From: an uncultured bacterium
GTDB taxonomy: Bacteria; Planctomycetota; UBA1135; GCA-002686595
Assembly: GCA_937896235.1 (NCBI GenBank)
Contig: CALBMX010000033.1
Location: 124,001 to 188,000 of the forward strand
Direction of reading: 5' to 3'
DNA: 64,000 bases
Shown here: one piece after another, positions 46,010-55,116 of the stretch
Position numbering within the stretch: the first letter of the stretch is position 1
How the letters are laid out: each line of letters opens with the position of its first letter
Position numbers and translations under genes: made by a program
The notes under the pieces: generated by a model
What the model was told of the DNA's origin: nothing
The model's input: only the letters and a program-made list of their open reading frames with translations
The model's database searches: none

Positions 46010-46114
46010 ATTGCGCGGGGGATCGAAGTCTTTGTACAGACCTCATTAGCCACGCAGTTTACTCGATGCCGAGGCCGGGAACGCGCCCCGGTACAGAGGA
46101 ATCCTCCGAGTGCC

Positions 46115-47260
46115 CTACTTCAGCCCAGCGAGGCCGTATTTCTTCGGGCCGACGTACTTCAAGTTACAGCAGCCATTGCACCCGGAGAAGATCTTGGACT
46201 CCTTGGTGTCGCGGCGGAACTTCTGGAACTCGGGGCCGTTCCAGATCTCCTGCATCGTCTGGTTGCGGGAGTCCCCCACGCGCAGGTAGTAGCATGGCGA
46301 ATAGCGGCCATCCGCGGTCAGCTGGATACGCGACCAGGGGCTCTCGCAAACGTACTCGCTCGACTTCAAACTGCGGTCGGCAGTGTAGTGGCGCACGAAC
46401 TCATCGATGGGCAGTCCAGGAGGCGTAAGGCGAATCTGGATGCCCAACTCTTCCTCAAGCTCGTAGCACTTGATCAGCTGCTCGCGGAGGAACTCGGGGT
46501 CGACACCCACCGGGCCCGGCTGCGGCATGCGCAGGCGATCTTCCGTCGGATCCGAAATCAAAGTCGCGGAGTGCCCGACCAAGTCGTGCTCCGCCATGAA
46601 GTTGACGAGGTCCACACCAAGTCCAGCGGCCATGCGCATAAAGTCAACCATGCCGTGAATCGTGTCCTCGGTCACAACCATCTTCATGTTGAACTTCGGG
46701 AACGCCTTGCCGGACTCCTTCCGTAGACGGACCATGCTCTCGATGCCGTTGACGGTCTTCTGCCAGCTGCCCTTGCGGCCAACTACGGCGTCGTGACGAG
46801 CTTGGTCACCCTCCAAGCTGATCCCAACAAGCACGAGGCCGTTCTGCCAAATGCGCTTGGGAGCCAGGTCGATATACAGCTGCGCGACCTCTTCCTTGAT
46901 CAACGCGCCATTTGTAATGATGTGCGTGCGGTTCCGCTTGGAGGCGTACTTCAGAGTCTCTGGGAAGTCTTTGCGTGCAAGCGTCTCCCCCCCCGAGAAG
47001 GTGATCAAGCGCCCCTTGGGGAACTCGTCGATCGCCTTTTTGATCTCCTCTGTCGTAAACTCCTTTACAGGGCCCGAAGTTTTTACTTCGCCTTTAATAA
47101 TGTCTAGATACTGACAGAAATTGCACCGCAAGTTACAGCGGTACGTGACCTCCAAGAACATATGGATCGGCTGGAAGGCCTTTCCGCTTGGGAAAACAGT
47201 CCTTGGAATCGAGCCGTGGAGCTCGACCATTTTAGAAAAGGCGGAACTGAGATTAATCAT
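46115..47260 (-). CDS. Radical SAM/SPASM domain protein
   Basis: 381 residues from the ATG at 47260; upstream in-frame starts give 41 extra residues without homology features. The cluster motif is C42-x3-C46-x2-C49 in TYRCNLRCNFC, and TFSGGETLARKDF is the SAM-binding region. The C-terminal part holds the SPASM pattern: CESPWSRIQLTADGRYSPC, then SGCNGCCNL near residue 361-365. Such enzymes modify peptides or proteins (anSME, PqqE and others) or act as dehydrogenases. No obvious precursor peptide or maturation partner is adjacent. The divergent neighbour is adenosine deaminase. Confidence 0.85.
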   Translation of the reverse strand: MINLSSAFSKMVELHGSIPRTVFPSGKAFQPIHMFLEVTYRCNLRCNFCQYLDIIKGEVKTSGPVKEFTTEEIKKAIDEFPKGRLITFSGGETLARKDFPETLKYASKRNRTHIITNGALIKEEVAQLYIDLAPKRIWQNGLVLVGISLEGDQARHDAVVGRKGSWQKTVNGIESMVRLRKESGKAFPKFNMKMVVTEDTIHGMVDFMRMAAGLGVDLVNFMAEHDLVGHSATLISDPTEDRLRMPQPGPVGVDPEFLREQLIKCYELEEELGIQIRLTPPGLPIDEFVRHYTADRSLKSSEYVCESPWSRIQLTADGRYSPCYYLRVGDSRNQTMQEIWNGPEFQKFRRDTKESKIFSGCNGCCNLKYVGPKKYGLAGLK

Positions 47261-47401
47261 CGTTTGGAACGCAGAGACAGCTATACAGAGGGGGGTTCGC
47301 CTAGAGTTTACCTCGCTTTCGGACCCATGGCGGGATCTGTGTCTGCAAATTCGTATCCGAAAAGACGACACGGGAATCCGCATCTAAGCCGACACCGGCG
47401 C

Positions 47402-47430
47402 TAGAGACCATCACTTAAGGTCGCTAGAAT
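47402..47430 (+). promoter_or_regulatory. Candidate leaderless promoter for the adenosine deaminase gene
   Basis: TAGAAT (47425-47430, 5 of 6 matches to TATAAT) lies exactly 6 bases before the ATG. TAGAGA (47402-47407, 4 of 6 to TTGACA) lies 17 bases further upstream. No Shine-Dalgarno sequence precedes the start, so the transcript would begin at or next to the start codon. Confidence 0.48.
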
Positions 47431-47436
47431 CCCCCT

Positions 47437-48573
47437 ATGCAAGATATGAAACACGACATACAACTCGACGAAGAGTTGCTAATAAGGCTCCCGAAGGTCG
47501 CACTTCACGAACATTTAGACGGATGCCTCCGCCCAGCGACCATCCTGGACCTGGCAAAACAGATCGGCTACGAGGAGCTCCCGGAGTCAGACCCCATCCT
47601 TTTGGGCGATTGGTTTGCGCGCGGTGCGAACCGCGGCAGCCTGGGCGAGTACCTGGAAGGGTTCGCCCATACGATCGCGGTCATGCAGACCGCGAGCGCC
47701 CTCGAACGCGTGGCGTATGAGTTCCTTGAGGACCAGAAAAACGACGGCGTTGTCTACGCCGAGGTGCGCTTCGCGCCCCACTTCCACACGGGCGGCGAGC
47801 TTGGACTCGACGCTGTGATGCGCTCGGTTCTCGATGGATTGAATCGCGCCTCGAAAGAACACGACGTCGGCTTTGGGCTCATCGTCTGTGCGATGCGAAA
47901 CGGCGCACCGGAATTCTCCGAAGACATGGCAGAACTCGCCGTCTCCTACCGAACGGCAGGCTGCGTGGGCTTCGACCTTGCCGGAGAGGAGACGGGCAAC
48001 CCCGCAAAGGTTCACGTCGACGCTTTCCAGCTTGTCAAACGCCAGAACTTCAACATCACGATCCACGCCGGCGAAAGTTTCGGCCCGGCATCGATTTGGC
48101 AAGCTCTGCAATTTTGCGGTGCCCATCGCATCGGCCACGGAACGCGGATCATCGAAGACATCGTGATGCACGAGGGCAAGGTCATTCAGGTCGGCAACCT
48201 CGCGCAGTACATCATCGACCACCGCATCCCACTGGAGATCTGCCTCTCAAGTAATGTCCACACCGGTGCGGCGGCTTCGCTTGCGGAGCACCCCTTCCCC
48301 GTGCTACACAAGCTTGGCTTTCGCCTAACGCTAAACACGGACAACCGGTTGATGAGCGCGACAACGATGACCAAGGAATATGCGATCGCCGTCAAACACT
48401 ATGGTCTTAGCTTTGACGACCTGGAGACGATCTCCCTCAACAGCATGAAGTCCGCATTCGCAACCTACGACACCCGCTGTTCCTTCATCTTTGATCGCAT
48501 CAAGAAGCCCTTCCGCGAGATTCGCAAAGAGCTTGGCCTTGAGCCTCGCCAGCCCTACGGAAGCGCTCAATAG
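47437..48573 (+). CDS. add: Adenosine deaminase
   Basis: 378 residues. Zinc and catalytic landmarks of the adenosine/AMP deaminase family are present: HEHLDG with H24 and H26, ITIHAGE with the catalytic glutamate, IGHGTRI, CLSSNVHTGA and NTDNRLMSAT. The last is the NTDNRLMS form used by many actinobacterial-type adenosine deaminases instead of NTDDP. The enzyme converts adenosine or deoxyadenosine to inosine or deoxyinosine in purine salvage. An esterase gene follows after two bases, so the two are co-transcribed. Confidence 0.93.
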   Translation: MQDMKHDIQLDEELLIRLPKVALHEHLDGCLRPATILDLAKQIGYEELPESDPILLGDWFARGANRGSLGEYLEGFAHTIAVMQTASALERVAYEFLEDQKNDGVVYAEVRFAPHFHTGGELGLDAVMRSVLDGLNRASKEHDVGFGLIVCAMRNGAPEFSEDMAELAVSYRTAGCVGFDLAGEETGNPAKVHVDAFQLVKRQNFNITIHAGESFGPASIWQALQFCGAHRIGHGTRIIEDIVMHEGKVIQVGNLAQYIIDHRIPLEICLSSNVHTGAAASLAEHPFPVLHKLGFRLTLNTDNRLMSATTMTKEYAIAVKHYGLSFDDLETISLNSMKSAFATYDTRCSFIFDRIKKPFREIRKELGLEPRQPYGSAQ

Positions 48574-48575
48574 AC

Positions 48576-49595
48576 ATGTCCCTGTCGCGACGCGATGAGC
48601 TCGCCTTCGAGGGGCGAGTCGAGCTCCCCGTCCTAAGGAGCAAGCTGCTCGACGGTGGTCGCTATGGCGACCCCGTCGACCGTCACGTCGCGGTGTATAT
48701 TCCCCCGGGAGCGGACTCGCACGGGCCCCTTCCTACAATCTATTTGCTGCCCGGCTTCACGGGGAGCTACACAAACTATCTGGAGACGCATCCCTGGAAA
48801 GAGGGTGTCGTCAAATGTTACGACCGCGGCGTGACGGCTGGCGAATACGCACCAGCTATTTTGGTCATGCCCGACTGCTTCACGAAGCTAGGCGGCAGCC
48901 AGTTTGTCAACTCCGATTGTCTCGGGAACTACGAGGATTACCTCACCCAAGAGGTCCCCGCATTTGTCGAGTCCCTCTACCCCACCGCCGCTGGTCGCCG
49001 GGGAGTCTGCGGAAAGTCATCCGGTGGATTCGGAGCGATGCGGATGGCGATGCTCCACCCGGATGTGTTTCCCGTTGCCGGCTCGATTTCGGGCGATGTC
49101 AACTTCGAGTTGGGATATGGCGCCGAGTTCCCCGCCGCCTTGCGCGGGCTAGTGGACCACGACATGGATCCGCAGAAGTTCCTGGACAAATTCTTCGAGT
49201 CCCCCGAGCTCAAAGGAGATGACCACGCGATTCTCAACACGCTCGCCATGGCCGCGTGCTACTCGCCCAATAAGGACGCGGCGCTTGGCTTCGACCTGCC
49301 GTTCGAACTCACCGCTGGGCGCCGCATCGATAGCGTCTGGCAGCGCTGGCTCACCTTTGATCCCCTCGTGATGGTGGAAAAGTATGCCGAGAACTTGAAG
49401 CGCATGGAGCTGCTCCATCTTGAGTGTGGCATGAAAGACCAGTTTCACCTGCAGTGGGGTTTGCGCCTCTTGACGAGCAAACTGAGCGCACTTGGTGTCC
49501 CCCATGACCACATCGAACATCCCGGAAGCCACTTTGATATCAACGACCGCTATCCGCCCCTAATCCACAAGTTGGCGAGCTCTCTCGGCGCTTAG
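48576..49595 (+). CDS. Alpha/beta-hydrolase esterase (EstD/S-formylglutathione-hydrolase-like)
   Basis: 339 residues. The alpha/beta-hydrolase core starts with TIYLLPGFTGSYTNYL (oxyanion region), and the nucleophile elbow is G-K-S148-S-G in VCGKSSGGFGAM. DQFHLQWG supplies a candidate acid residue, and HPGSHFDIND near residue 316 the likely histidine. The family includes S-formylglutathione hydrolases and acyl-ester hydrolases. It starts 2 bases after add and ends 16 bases before a terminator hairpin. A link to purine salvage is not evident; co-transcription may only be convenience. Confidence 0.82.
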   Translation: MSLSRRDELAFEGRVELPVLRSKLLDGGRYGDPVDRHVAVYIPPGADSHGPLPTIYLLPGFTGSYTNYLETHPWKEGVVKCYDRGVTAGEYAPAILVMPDCFTKLGGSQFVNSDCLGNYEDYLTQEVPAFVESLYPTAAGRRGVCGKSSGGFGAMRMAMLHPDVFPVAGSISGDVNFELGYGAEFPAALRGLVDHDMDPQKFLDKFFESPELKGDDHAILNTLAMAACYSPNKDAALGFDLPFELTAGRRIDSVWQRWLTFDPLVMVEKYAENLKRMELLHLECGMKDQFHLQWGLRLLTSKLSALGVPHDHIEHPGSHFDINDRYPPLIHKLASSLGA

Positions 49596-49611
49596 ACCGG
49601 TCCATGAAAAA

Positions 49612-49649
49612 CGCGCGGGCGATCCCTTTTAGGAGGGACCGCCCGCGCG
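49612..49649. terminator. Terminator hairpin between convergent esterase and protease genes
   Basis: GCGCGGGCG (49613-49621) pairs with CGCCCGCGC (49640-49648), with TCCC/GGGA inside. On the minus strand the stem is followed by TTTTT, so it is a good intrinsic terminator for the protease transcript; for the plus strand it lacks a U-tract. Confidence 0.75.
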
Positions 49650-49699
49650 CAATTCATAGCCCCGGCCCGCTCTCGGGGGCCGGCGACCGATCAACGTTG

Positions 49700-51211
49700 C
49701 TAGTTCGCGTCGCAGCTCATGAGGTCATCAGCCGGGGCATACGTCAGCGCGCCTCCTGAGACAGAGGTCACACAAAAGGTCACACTGATGCCTTTCTTTG
49801 CCACGCCATTCGTAGAGAAACTGACCTGCCCGGACGAGCTCGTCGTTCCCGTGAAGGACTCGCTGAAGGTGCCGGTAAAGTTGCCCGAGACAGTCACTCC
49901 AGCCGCTGGACCGCCAAGATCATCCAGGATTGTGACCGTCGCGGTACCGACCTTATCACCTTTGCCCGCGCCCGCCGTGCCGGCGACGATGGACTCGATG
50001 TGGACGGAGGTCGGCGTGCCTCCAACCGGAGGCGTCCCCGGATCCCCCAAGCAAGTTGACGAGTCACGGAAACTGGTGATCGTCGGAATCGTGAGGCTGG
50101 AGTGGAACGTATTCGATGAGGTAATGTACGGGTTCATCGTGTTGCTCGTGCACGAGCAGTGGCTCGCATTCCAGTTGTGCCCGAGCTCATGCGCAGACAG
50201 ATCCGTTGCGCTTCCATAGTTCCCGTTGAAATCCGATTGCACCATCGAGTAGCCAATATTCGTGCTGCAGATCGCACCGAGCCAAGCGATGCCAATCGTA
50301 CTCCCACCAATAATCTTGCCCGTGAAGAGCTGGACCACGTCGCGCTGCACACCTGTCTGGTTTGTCAGCCACTCGCTGCGGACGGAGTTGAGCAACTTCG
50401 ACGCATTTTTGCTCTTATAGGGTTGGTTGGACGAGGTGCGTACGAGCTGTGTTACAAGCTGGTGCGTGATGCCGACCTCGGCCTCGTACTGCAGGTTCAT
50501 CGTGTTCACGACGGATTCAATACGACTCTGAACACTCGAAACCGAGCCCCAATCTGAGAAGTACTCGAAGTCCGCGTCTGTAGCTAGCTCACAAACCGAC
50601 CCGCCAGCCTGTTCCGTGCCCGCCCCCGAGCGCCGCTGCACCGGCGCACCTGCGGAGAAGCCAAGCGGGCCATAAGGGCTTGCTAGGCTGTTTGTACCAC
50701 AGGCGCCAAGCGCCTCGATATCTTCGGTGCGGTACATCACGTGCTCACCGGCGTGGTCCGTTCGCGAGACGGGCTGAATCCACCAGTCCTCGCCGTTTTC
50801 TAGGCGAATGCGCGCCTCGATACCACCGTCTGTCCAGGAAGCTGCAACGATGCTACCCGGTAGCTCGGCGATCGTTCCGCGCAGGGTTTTCACGGGGCCG
50901 GGAGCGGCGCTGTACCAGGTGCCGTCCGCGAGTTGCGCACGCACTTGGTAGCTCTCACCGCGCACGCTGTGCGGTTGCAGTGCGACGGCCAGAGAGGCTC
51001 CATCAAAGTGCAAAAACGCGGTGACCGGCGAGCCTATGCTGCCGAGCATGGTCACGTCGAGAAGTTTGCTAGACGTGAGATCGAAAGACTGTTCGAGCAC
51101 TGAAGCCTGCGGCGTAGAAAGCGCAGTCTCTGTCGGCGGATGGTTTGCGAGCGCGAGCGGAGCGGTGAGAAGGACGGGAACGAGCGAGTGAACAAAGGAC
51201 CACTTAGCCAT
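49700..51211 (-). CDS. Secreted metzincin (M12-like) zinc metalloprotease
   Basis: 503 residues from the ATG at 51211, which has AGGAG 5 bases upstream; an earlier GTG-type start adds an improbable leader. A signal peptide (VPVLLTAPLALA) is followed by a propeptide-like region to about residue 190. The zinc site is HELGHNWNASH (H341, H345, H351; E342 catalytic), and a Met-turn is likely in NTMNPYI. The C-terminal 100 residues are an Ig-like beta domain starting near VHIESIVAGTAGAG and ending CDAN, perhaps for cell-surface binding. It probably degrades proteins outside the cell. The gene is monocistronic. Confidence 0.88.
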   Translation of the reverse strand: MAKWSFVHSLVPVLLTAPLALANHPPTETALSTPQASVLEQSFDLTSSKLLDVTMLGSIGSPVTAFLHFDGASLAVALQPHSVRGESYQVRAQLADGTWYSAAPGPVKTLRGTIAELPGSIVAASWTDGGIEARIRLENGEDWWIQPVSRTDHAGEHVMYRTEDIEALGACGTNSLASPYGPLGFSAGAPVQRRSGAGTEQAGGSVCELATDADFEYFSDWGSVSSVQSRIESVVNTMNLQYEAEVGITHQLVTQLVRTSSNQPYKSKNASKLLNSVRSEWLTNQTGVQRDVVQLFTGKIIGGSTIGIAWLGAICSTNIGYSMVQSDFNGNYGSATDLSAHELGHNWNASHCSCTSNTMNPYITSSNTFHSSLTIPTITSFRDSSTCLGDPGTPPVGGTPTSVHIESIVAGTAGAGKGDKVGTATVTILDDLGGPAAGVTVSGNFTGTFSESFTGTTSSSGQVSFSTNGVAKKGISVTFCVTSVSGGALTYAPADDLMSCDAN

Positions 51212-51397
51212 GGGAACTCCTGATGTTTTTTTGAAAAGAGGGGGAGAGTCCGAGTGAGGGATTCTCGAACCCATGGACCGTAGGCGCAGATGCCCCGATG
51301 CCGCAAGATCTTTTAATTCTCCGACTTTCGGAGCCCGCCCTTAGAGTGCCCGAAACGCCACAAGCAGATATTTATAGCAGCGCTTTTCGGGCGTGAT

Positions 51398-52105
51398 TTA
51401 GACGTCGGGGTTCAGGCGACGCCCGGTCGGAGCGGTCCACGTTGGCCAAGGACCACCGCGAGGGCGGCGCCCTTCACCGTCCGTTCGTTTGAGTACACGG
51501 CGCGTGAGGAAGTTGTAGGCGGGCTTTCCCGTCGCCATCCAAATGCGCGCGACAATCCCGCGGTCGCTCCCACGCTCTCGGCTTCCACGACCTTGGCGTT
51601 CGTAGCGCCGCTCGTGTTTTGCGATGTGGCGCATATCCTCTGCGGCGCGCCTCGCCAAACTGGAAGAGTGGAGCTTGTGAACACTGGCTAACTGAAAATC
51701 CACAAGCCAAGGCTGTCCATCGGGAGCGACGAGCACATTGGGCTCTTTGTGCAGATCATTATGGCACACACCAAGTGCATGGCAAGCTGCGGCGAGCGCG
51801 CGGAGCTGTTCGAAAAAGTCTCGCGGAAGCCACTCGACAAGGTGCAGGGGTTGGCCGGCTGCCCAACCGCGGACGATTGCACTCCGACTCGGTTGAGCCA
51901 ACAGAGGGACCACGCCAGGAACTCCATGGAGAATCTCCAGCGCGCGTGCTTCGCGCCTCATCAACAACCGTGCGGCCATTCCGGAGCCGGGGAGTAAAGC
52001 GCCTGTCGCACGGCGCAAAATCGCCTCCTCCCCACGCCAAGAGCCGCGCTCGATGGCACCAAAGGAGTCCTCTTTTAGGACCTCAAGGGATTTCCAATCT
52101 TCCAT
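51398..52105 (-). CDS. Second small kinase-like protein (RIO/LPS-kinase type)
   Basis: 235 residues. The catalytic loop is VCHNDLHKEPNVLVA (D117, N123) and the metal-binding site is WLVDFQLA (D136). The usual ATP-binding lysine position lies near EAILRRATG and appears to hold arginine, so activity may be altered. Residues 140-235 are basic and helical. Relatives phosphorylate lipopolysaccharide core sugars or proteins. It is encoded 103 bases from the TPR-like gene and close to lpxB, which supports an envelope role. Confidence in the kinase fold is moderate. Confidence 0.7.
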   Translation of the reverse strand: MEDWKSLEVLKEDSFGAIERGSWRGEEAILRRATGALLPGSGMAARLLMRREARALEILHGVPGVVPLLAQPSRSAIVRGWAAGQPLHLVEWLPRDFFEQLRALAAACHALGVCHNDLHKEPNVLVAPDGQPWLVDFQLASVHKLHSSSLARRAAEDMRHIAKHERRYERQGRGSRERGSDRGIVARIWMATGKPAYNFLTRRVLKRTDGEGRRPRGGPWPTWTAPTGRRLNPDV

Positions 52106-52208
52106 TGCCTAGCGGCCCGTTGAATAGATATGGATGCTCGGCTCAGCCCGTTCGCCGGAGAGCCGCTGGAGAGTGCAAGAGCGGAGGCGTAAGTCTCTCA
52201 AGGCGGGC

Positions 52209-52913
52209 CTAGCTAAAGCGCGCAAAAAACGCGCGCACCTGATAGGGAAAAGCCGTTCGCCTGTAGGCGGCCGGAAGGTGACGGGCGAGCCCTCCAACGG
52301 AAGCAAACGCGGCGCGCGCCTCGTCCTTGCGACCACTGCGCTTGAACACCAAGCCGCGCAGGAGCGCGCTTTCCGGGGTCGCCCCGCGATCCGAGTCGTG
52401 GCGATCCAATGCCTGTAGCGCGATGTCGCTCCCATTCGGGGAGGAGCTGTCGAGGCGCGCCTCCGCGAGCCCCAACAAGACACGCCCAAACCCATACGAG
52501 GCATCTTGGCTAGCGACAAATTGAAAGTGGTCTGCGGCCTCGTCGTGCTGCCCCAAGCTCAATAGAACTCGTGCGAGCCCATAGCGCCACTCGTTGGAGT
52601 CGGGTTGAGCCGCATGGGCGTTCCGCAGAGGCGCAAGCGCGGCCCTTGGTTTCCCCGAATCTAAAAACAAAAGGCCCAGTTTTCCCTGGTTGCGCGGGGT
52701 ATCTACATTGCCCAAGTCGCGGACCTGCGTGTCGAGATTGCGCTTGGATAGGAGCTTCGCGCCGAGGTGGTTCAGATACCACCCGACGAAGATTGCTACG
52801 ACCCAAAAGCCCAGGATTCCGAGCGAGCGGAGCACATCTCCGACGACTGGGACGATTTCGAGCACGCGCCTTGTGAAAATCACAAGCACGAAGAATCCAA
52901 TGAGGCGTAGCAT
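52209..52913 (-). CDS. Membrane-anchored TPR-like protein
   Basis: 234 residues. Two hydrophobic segments (about 2-22 and 28-50) anchor the N-terminus, followed by a short basic linker. Residues about 75-215 contain two to three TPR-like helices such as GKLGLLFLDSGKPRAALAPL, WRYGLARVLLSLGQHDEAAD and SALLRGLVFKRSGRKDEARA. It is likely an adaptor that binds other proteins at the inner membrane; no enzyme motif is seen. The start ATG is 31 bases from the lpxB start on the opposite strand. TAGACT lies 6 bases before its ATG. Confidence 0.75.
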   Translation of the reverse strand: MLRLIGFFVLVIFTRRVLEIVPVVGDVLRSLGILGFWVVAIFVGWYLNHLGAKLLSKRNLDTQVRDLGNVDTPRNQGKLGLLFLDSGKPRAALAPLRNAHAAQPDSNEWRYGLARVLLSLGQHDEAADHFQFVASQDASYGFGRVLLGLAEARLDSSSPNGSDIALQALDRHDSDRGATPESALLRGLVFKRSGRKDEARAAFASVGGLARHLPAAYRRTAFPYQVRAFFARFS

Positions 52914-52919
52914 CCGCGC

Positions 52920-52937
52920 AGTCTACCTTTCTAATCT
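52920..52937. promoter_or_regulatory. Back-to-back -10 elements between the TPR gene and lpxB
   Basis: Only 31 bases separate the two start codons. On the minus strand TAGACT (52920-52925) lies 6 bases before the TPR gene start; on the plus strand TAATCT (52932-52937) lies 7 bases before the lpxB GTG. There is no room for conventional leaders, so overlapping leaderless promoters are the simplest reading. The plus-strand match is weak. Confidence 0.4.
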
Positions 52938-52944
52938 ATAAAGC

Positions 52945-54444
52945 GTGAGCAGCACTCAAAGACACGACGAAGAACTTAGGGAGACCGGCCGACGCGCGCG
53001 ACGTGGCGTTTCGCCTGGATTTGCCGTAGGCCTGGAGTTTTTGCGGGCCCTAGGTGGCATTGCGGTAGCGCCTTTTCGGACGGCCTATTACCTGGCGGTT
53101 CGGAAGCGGAGAGAGGCGGACATTCGCAGCGATCTGGCCGCGGAAGCCCCACCGCTCCCCGCTGCCGCTAGCTTGAGGCCGCTGGATGGAAAAACCCTAG
53201 GAGGCCGAAGACTGCGGATCTTTATTGCGGCCGCCGAGCACTCGGGAGAGATCCACGCTGCCAACCTGATTGATGCGCTGCGCAAGGCCGCCATCGATGC
53301 GGGACTCGAAGCGCCGGAGTTTGTAGGCCTAGGCGGAGCCGCCTTGGAGGAGCGCGGCATGGTCTCCATCGGCAATCCCGGTGAGCGCGCAGCCATGGGG
53401 TTTGACGGTGTGCTCGCCGCCCTGCCATATTATTTGGGAATGCTGAGGGACGCCGCCGAGTACTTCCGCGAGAAGCGGCCAGACCTCCTGATCCCCGTGG
53501 ACTCGCCCGCGCTGCACGTTCCCCTAGCACATCTCGCGAAGCGCTACGGGATCCCTGTAGCCCACTTCGTAACACCGCAGTACTGGGGCTGGGCTCCGTG
53601 GCGAGTCAAGGGCTATCGCAATGCCGTCGATCTCGGACTCTCGATCCTCCCCTTCGAGACGTCGTGGTACCAACGGCACGGCGTAAATTCGAAACACATT
53701 GGGCACCCGCTTCTCGACGAGCTCAATGAGATCGGCGCGCCACTCGCGGGTCATGCCGCCCGCACGAAAGAGCTGGAAGCAGCTACCCCGAAGGGCCCTC
53801 TGATCCTTCTTCCCGGAAGTCGTGAAGGAGTGGTCAAGCGCAACTTGCCATGGATGCTTGACCGTGTTGCCGAGCTGCAGGCGAGGCCCGAGTTTAAGGA
53901 CCTAGAGGCCGTCCTCCCCCACTCGCGACGCGACTTGGACGAGGTCATCGAAAGCGAACTCGCAAAGTCCAGCGCGCGGGTCCGCCTAGCCAAAGGCGGC
54001 CTACATAAAGAGCTCGCACTCGGCACTTGTGCGCTTGCGGTTTCGGGCACGGTGATCCTCGACATCCTTCCGCACCGCCTGCCTACGGTTGTGCTTTACC
54101 GCCTCAAGAACAACCGCGGCATTTGGCTTCGCGACCACCTATTCTCGGTTCCCTGGTTTACGTCGGTCAACCTGTTGGCCAATCGTGAGGTGCACCCCGA
54201 GTTTGCGTTTGTCGATCACGGAGATGGCGACAGGGGTGAGGGCAAAGTGAATCGCGACAAGGTGTTGTTTGCCCTAACTCGCGCGCTTGCTGACACCAAC
54301 TGGCGTAAAGAAAACTTAGCAGGTCAGGATCATGCCGAATCCCGTCTCGGCCCCCCCGGGGCGGTAGCCCGTGGGGCTCACGCCGCCCTGGAGATGTTAG
54401 CCGAACAGCGAAAAGCAGCCCTAAAGGGCCAAGGAGTACGGTAG
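52945..54444 (+). CDS. lpxB: Lipid-A-disaccharide synthase with N-terminal extension
   Basis: 499 residues from a GTG, about 110 longer than typical LpxB. The enzyme core begins near residue 90 with LRIFIAAAEHSGEIHAANLI, in the place of the canonical AGEASGD motif. GLGGAALEERGM, VTPQYWGWAPWR, SILPFETSWYQRHG, the donor-site LLPGSREGVVKRNLPWML and GTVILDILPHRLPTVVLYR all match the family. It joins UDP-2,3-diacylglucosamine and lipid X in lipid A synthesis. Residues 1-90 are basic and hydrophobic in part and may attach to the membrane. The next gene, an ECF sigma factor, starts at the base after the stop codon. Confidence 0.9.
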   Translation: MSSTQRHDEELRETGRRARRGVSPGFAVGLEFLRALGGIAVAPFRTAYYLAVRKRREADIRSDLAAEAPPLPAAASLRPLDGKTLGGRRLRIFIAAAEHSGEIHAANLIDALRKAAIDAGLEAPEFVGLGGAALEERGMVSIGNPGERAAMGFDGVLAALPYYLGMLRDAAEYFREKRPDLLIPVDSPALHVPLAHLAKRYGIPVAHFVTPQYWGWAPWRVKGYRNAVDLGLSILPFETSWYQRHGVNSKHIGHPLLDELNEIGAPLAGHAARTKELEAATPKGPLILLPGSREGVVKRNLPWMLDRVAELQARPEFKDLEAVLPHSRRDLDEVIESELAKSSARVRLAKGGLHKELALGTCALAVSGTVILDILPHRLPTVVLYRLKNNRGIWLRDHLFSVPWFTSVNLLANREVHPEFAFVDHGDGDRGEGKVNRDKVLFALTRALADTNWRKENLAGQDHAESRLGPPGAVARGAHAALEMLAEQRKAALKGQGVR

Positions 54445-55116
54445 TTGAGCTCGGAATTTCCAGACATTCCATTGAAGAATGGACGCGGCGAGAAGTACGG
54501 GGACCCCATGGAAACCCTAACCACCCAACTTATGATCGCCTCTAAGACCGGCGACCAGGCCGCTTTCGATCAGCTCGTGCAAAAGCTTTCCGAGCGCGCC
54601 TTTGGCGTGGCCAAAAATCTCGTCGGCTCCAAGGAGGACGCCCGCGACCTTTGCCAGGAAGCCTTCATGAAAACGTGGCGCGCGCGAGAGACGTTTCGCG
54701 ATGGCGACCCGTTCTTGCCTTGGTTTCATCGCATCCTGCGCAACACCTGCTTTAGCTTTTTACGGAAGCATGGCCGCATAAAGAAGAGCAGCCTAAGCGC
54801 CGGTCAAACCGACAATGGGGATGCGACCGACTGGGAGTTAGTGGACCAGGGGCCCGGACCATCAAGTGACGTTGAACATAACGAGACAAAGGCACTCTTT
54901 TGGGAGGCCATGCAGCGCCTCACAGCGCGCGACCGCGAGATCCTTGTCCTGCGCCAGTTCCAAGACCTTAGCTACCGCGAGATCTCCCACGCCCTCGACG
55001 TCCCCGAGGGAACGGTCATGTCTCGCCTTTACCACGCACGCCGCAGACTGCGCGAATTCCTTGAACCGCACCTTGACGGTGCCCTCTCGGACTTCAAACA
55101 CGGAGCCGATTTATGA
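54445..55116 (+). CDS. ECF-type RNA polymerase sigma factor
   Basis: 223 residues from the TTG at 54445, chosen because AAGGAG lies 8 bases upstream; an ATG at 54508 gives 202 residues and is the alternative. Region 2 contains DARDLCQEAFMKTWRARETF and PFLPWFHRILRNTCFSFLR; region 4 has LTARDREILVLRQFQDLSYR and VPEGTVMSRLYHARRRLREF. It directs polymerase to stress or envelope promoters. The stop overlaps the downstream anti-sigma gene as ATGA. Its position right after lpxB suggests a lipid A or envelope link, which is inference. Confidence 0.9.
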   Translation: MSSEFPDIPLKNGRGEKYGDPMETLTTQLMIASKTGDQAAFDQLVQKLSERAFGVAKNLVGSKEDARDLCQEAFMKTWRARETFRDGDPFLPWFHRILRNTCFSFLRKHGRIKKSSLSAGQTDNGDATDWELVDQGPGPSSDVEHNETKALFWEAMQRLTARDREILVLRQFQDLSYREISHALDVPEGTVMSRLYHARRRLREFLEPHLDGALSDFKHGADL

